64,000 bases of DNA from Lachnospiraceae bacterium. Its GTDB lineage: Bacteria; Bacillota; Clostridia; Lachnospirales; Lachnospiraceae. Shown here one piece after another: positions 63,266 through 64,000 of this stretch. The stretch covers positions 1-64,000 of the forward strand of contig JAKSPD010000003.1 of assembly GCA_024405115.1 (NCBI GenBank). Reading direction: 5' to 3'. Position 1 is the stretch's first letter, and every line of letters starts with the position of its first letter. The position numbers and the translations under genes are program-made. The notes under the pieces were generated by a model. The model did no database searches. It had not been told where the DNA came from and worked only from the letters and a program-made list of their open reading frames with translations.

Positions 63266-64000
63266 ATGGCTGGTAATACTCAGGTTGTATATCAAAACAG
63301 AATAAATGAACGTGACAGAAATGCACAGAGTCCATCAGTCGTAAAAGAACAGAAAAAGCATTTCTATGATTACACGCTTTTATTTGCCGTGATATTCATG
63401 TTTGCGGCCGGTCTTCTTCTTATCTTCTCAAGCTCACAGTATACTGCCATGATAGAGAAGGGAAGTGCGACATATTACTTCAAACGCCAGGCAATGATTG
63501 GCGGCGGAGGTCTTGTTGCAGCCATTCTGATTTCGAAGTTTAACTACAGGATATTTAAAAAGGGAATCTGGCCCCTGCTTATTTTCTTTGGGACAATCGG
63601 ACTTCTCGGGGCAACACTTATTCTTGGACTTGCCGCTAAGGGAAAGACAAGATGGCTCTCATTTTTCGGGGCATCATTCCAGCCGACGGAAGTTGCAAAG
63701 ATAGGTGTCATTATGACTGTGGCTTTTCTCATAGAACTCATGGGAAAAGGAGTAAACAGGACCAGAAACTTCTGGCTCGTGTTTGCGGCCGGCATCTTGC
63801 CCGGATTCATGGTATTCAGCCAGAACATAAGTTCGGGTTTCATTATCATATTCATTGCAGCCGTAATGCTGTTCGTCGCTTCAGAGAAGCACGGCCTGTT
63901 CGGGGCCTGCCTTGGTATTGGCGCGGCGGGACTCATTGCCGCCAAGCCTCTCATCAGGCTGGTTATTGAGAAGACAGGATATACCGAAAGGCCTTCACAG
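63266..64000 (+). CDS. ftsW: FtsW/SpoVE SEDS glycosyltransferase, 5' part (runs off the window)
   Basis: A frame open from the ATG at 63266 to the window end, 245 residues so far. A hydrophilic N-terminus of about 35 residues is followed by several membrane helices. SEDS-family hallmarks are visible: IFSSSQY after the first helix, the YYFKRQ loop, and KGKTRWLSFFGASFQPTEVAK. FtsW polymerises glycan strands at the septum with the class B PBP encoded three genes upstream. It begins 1 bp after murD. Position and N-terminus fit FtsW/SpoVE rather than RodA. Confidence 0.92.
   Translation, partial: MAGNTQVVYQNRINERDRNAQSPSVVKEQKKHFYDYTLLFAVIFMFAAGLLLIFSSSQYTAMIEKGSATYYFKRQAMIGGGGLVAAILISKFNYRIFKKGIWPLLIFFGTIGLLGATLILGLAAKGKTRWLSFFGASFQPTEVAKIGVIMTVAFLIELMGKGVNRTRNFWLVFAAGILPGFMVFSQNISSGFIIIFIAAVMLFVASEKHGLFGACLGIGAAGLIAAKPLIRLVIEKTGYTERPSQ

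Overview
The window is a core-genome stretch of a low-to-moderate GC Gram-positive anaerobe of the class Clostridia, most probably family Lachnospiraceae. Three things support this: the order of housekeeping genes (priA-def-fmt-rsmB-rlmN-stp-prkC-rsgA-rpe, holA-rpsT-lepA ... hemW-hrcA-grpE-dnaK-dnaJ, and lgt next to mraZ-rsmH-ftsL-spoVD-mraY-murD-ftsW), a MurE with the DNPR motif of meso-diaminopimelate ligases, and strong AGGAGG ribosome binding sites with sigma-A type promoters. The sporulation genes gpr and spoIIP, which many spore formers carry between rpsT and lepA, are not there. I saw no rRNA, tRNA, CRISPR array, insertion sequence or prophage.

Layout. 1-20651 is one long, tightly packed forward array. 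It runs from a class A penicillin-binding protein, an SH3b/NlpC-P60 cell-wall hydrolase and FtsK through MurE, MurF, PriA, peptide deformylase, Met-tRNA formyltransferase, RsmB, RlmN, the PP2C phosphatase/PASTA-kinase pair, RsgA and Rpe. SerS, PcrA and an RlmD-type methyltransferase follow (20696-25593). 25594-26706 is a small accessory patch with one unrecognised gene and a gene remnant. Next come a self-regulated GntR/ABC exporter operon (26630-28550), a zinc/cadmium efflux operon with its ArsR repressor (28572-31116), and a GNAT, NUDIX, HAD and Xaa-Pro aminopeptidase string (31131-34711). 34790-38612 holds YifB/ComM, DprA and a lysophospholipase-like hydrolase. holA (minus) and rpsT (plus) diverge at 39.6 kb and are followed by lepA. 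An amino-acid ABC importer, two metallo-beta-lactamase-fold proteins and a secreted 3D-domain protein lie between lepA and hemW. The HrcA-GrpE-DnaK-DnaJ heat-shock operon has a CIRCE operator. YchF and a thioesterase/metallo-beta-lactamase fusion lie on the minus strand. lgt and the first part of the division/cell-wall (dcw) cluster close the window, with ftsW running off the end.

How it fits together. Two blocks supply peptidoglycan precursors and division machinery (MurE, MurF, PBP1, FtsK; then MraZ to FtsW). The PASTA kinase and phosphatase that usually tune that process sit in the first block. Translation quality control and initiation genes (def, fmt, rsmB, rlmN, rsgA, lepA, rpsT, serS) are interleaved.

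No clearly new multi-gene system is visible. The parts most worth a second look are regulatory. Three GC-rich intercistronic hairpins without U-tracts each follow a gene whose product is expected in excess. holA and lepA have promoters placed so that their mRNAs could be leaderless. Four 10-bp-phased MraZ boxes precede mraZ. A perfect palindrome lies over the -10 of the GntR operon. A terminator-like hairpin lies inside the first codons of a secreted hydrolase. On the protein side, the hotdog/metallo-beta-lactamase fusion stands out.
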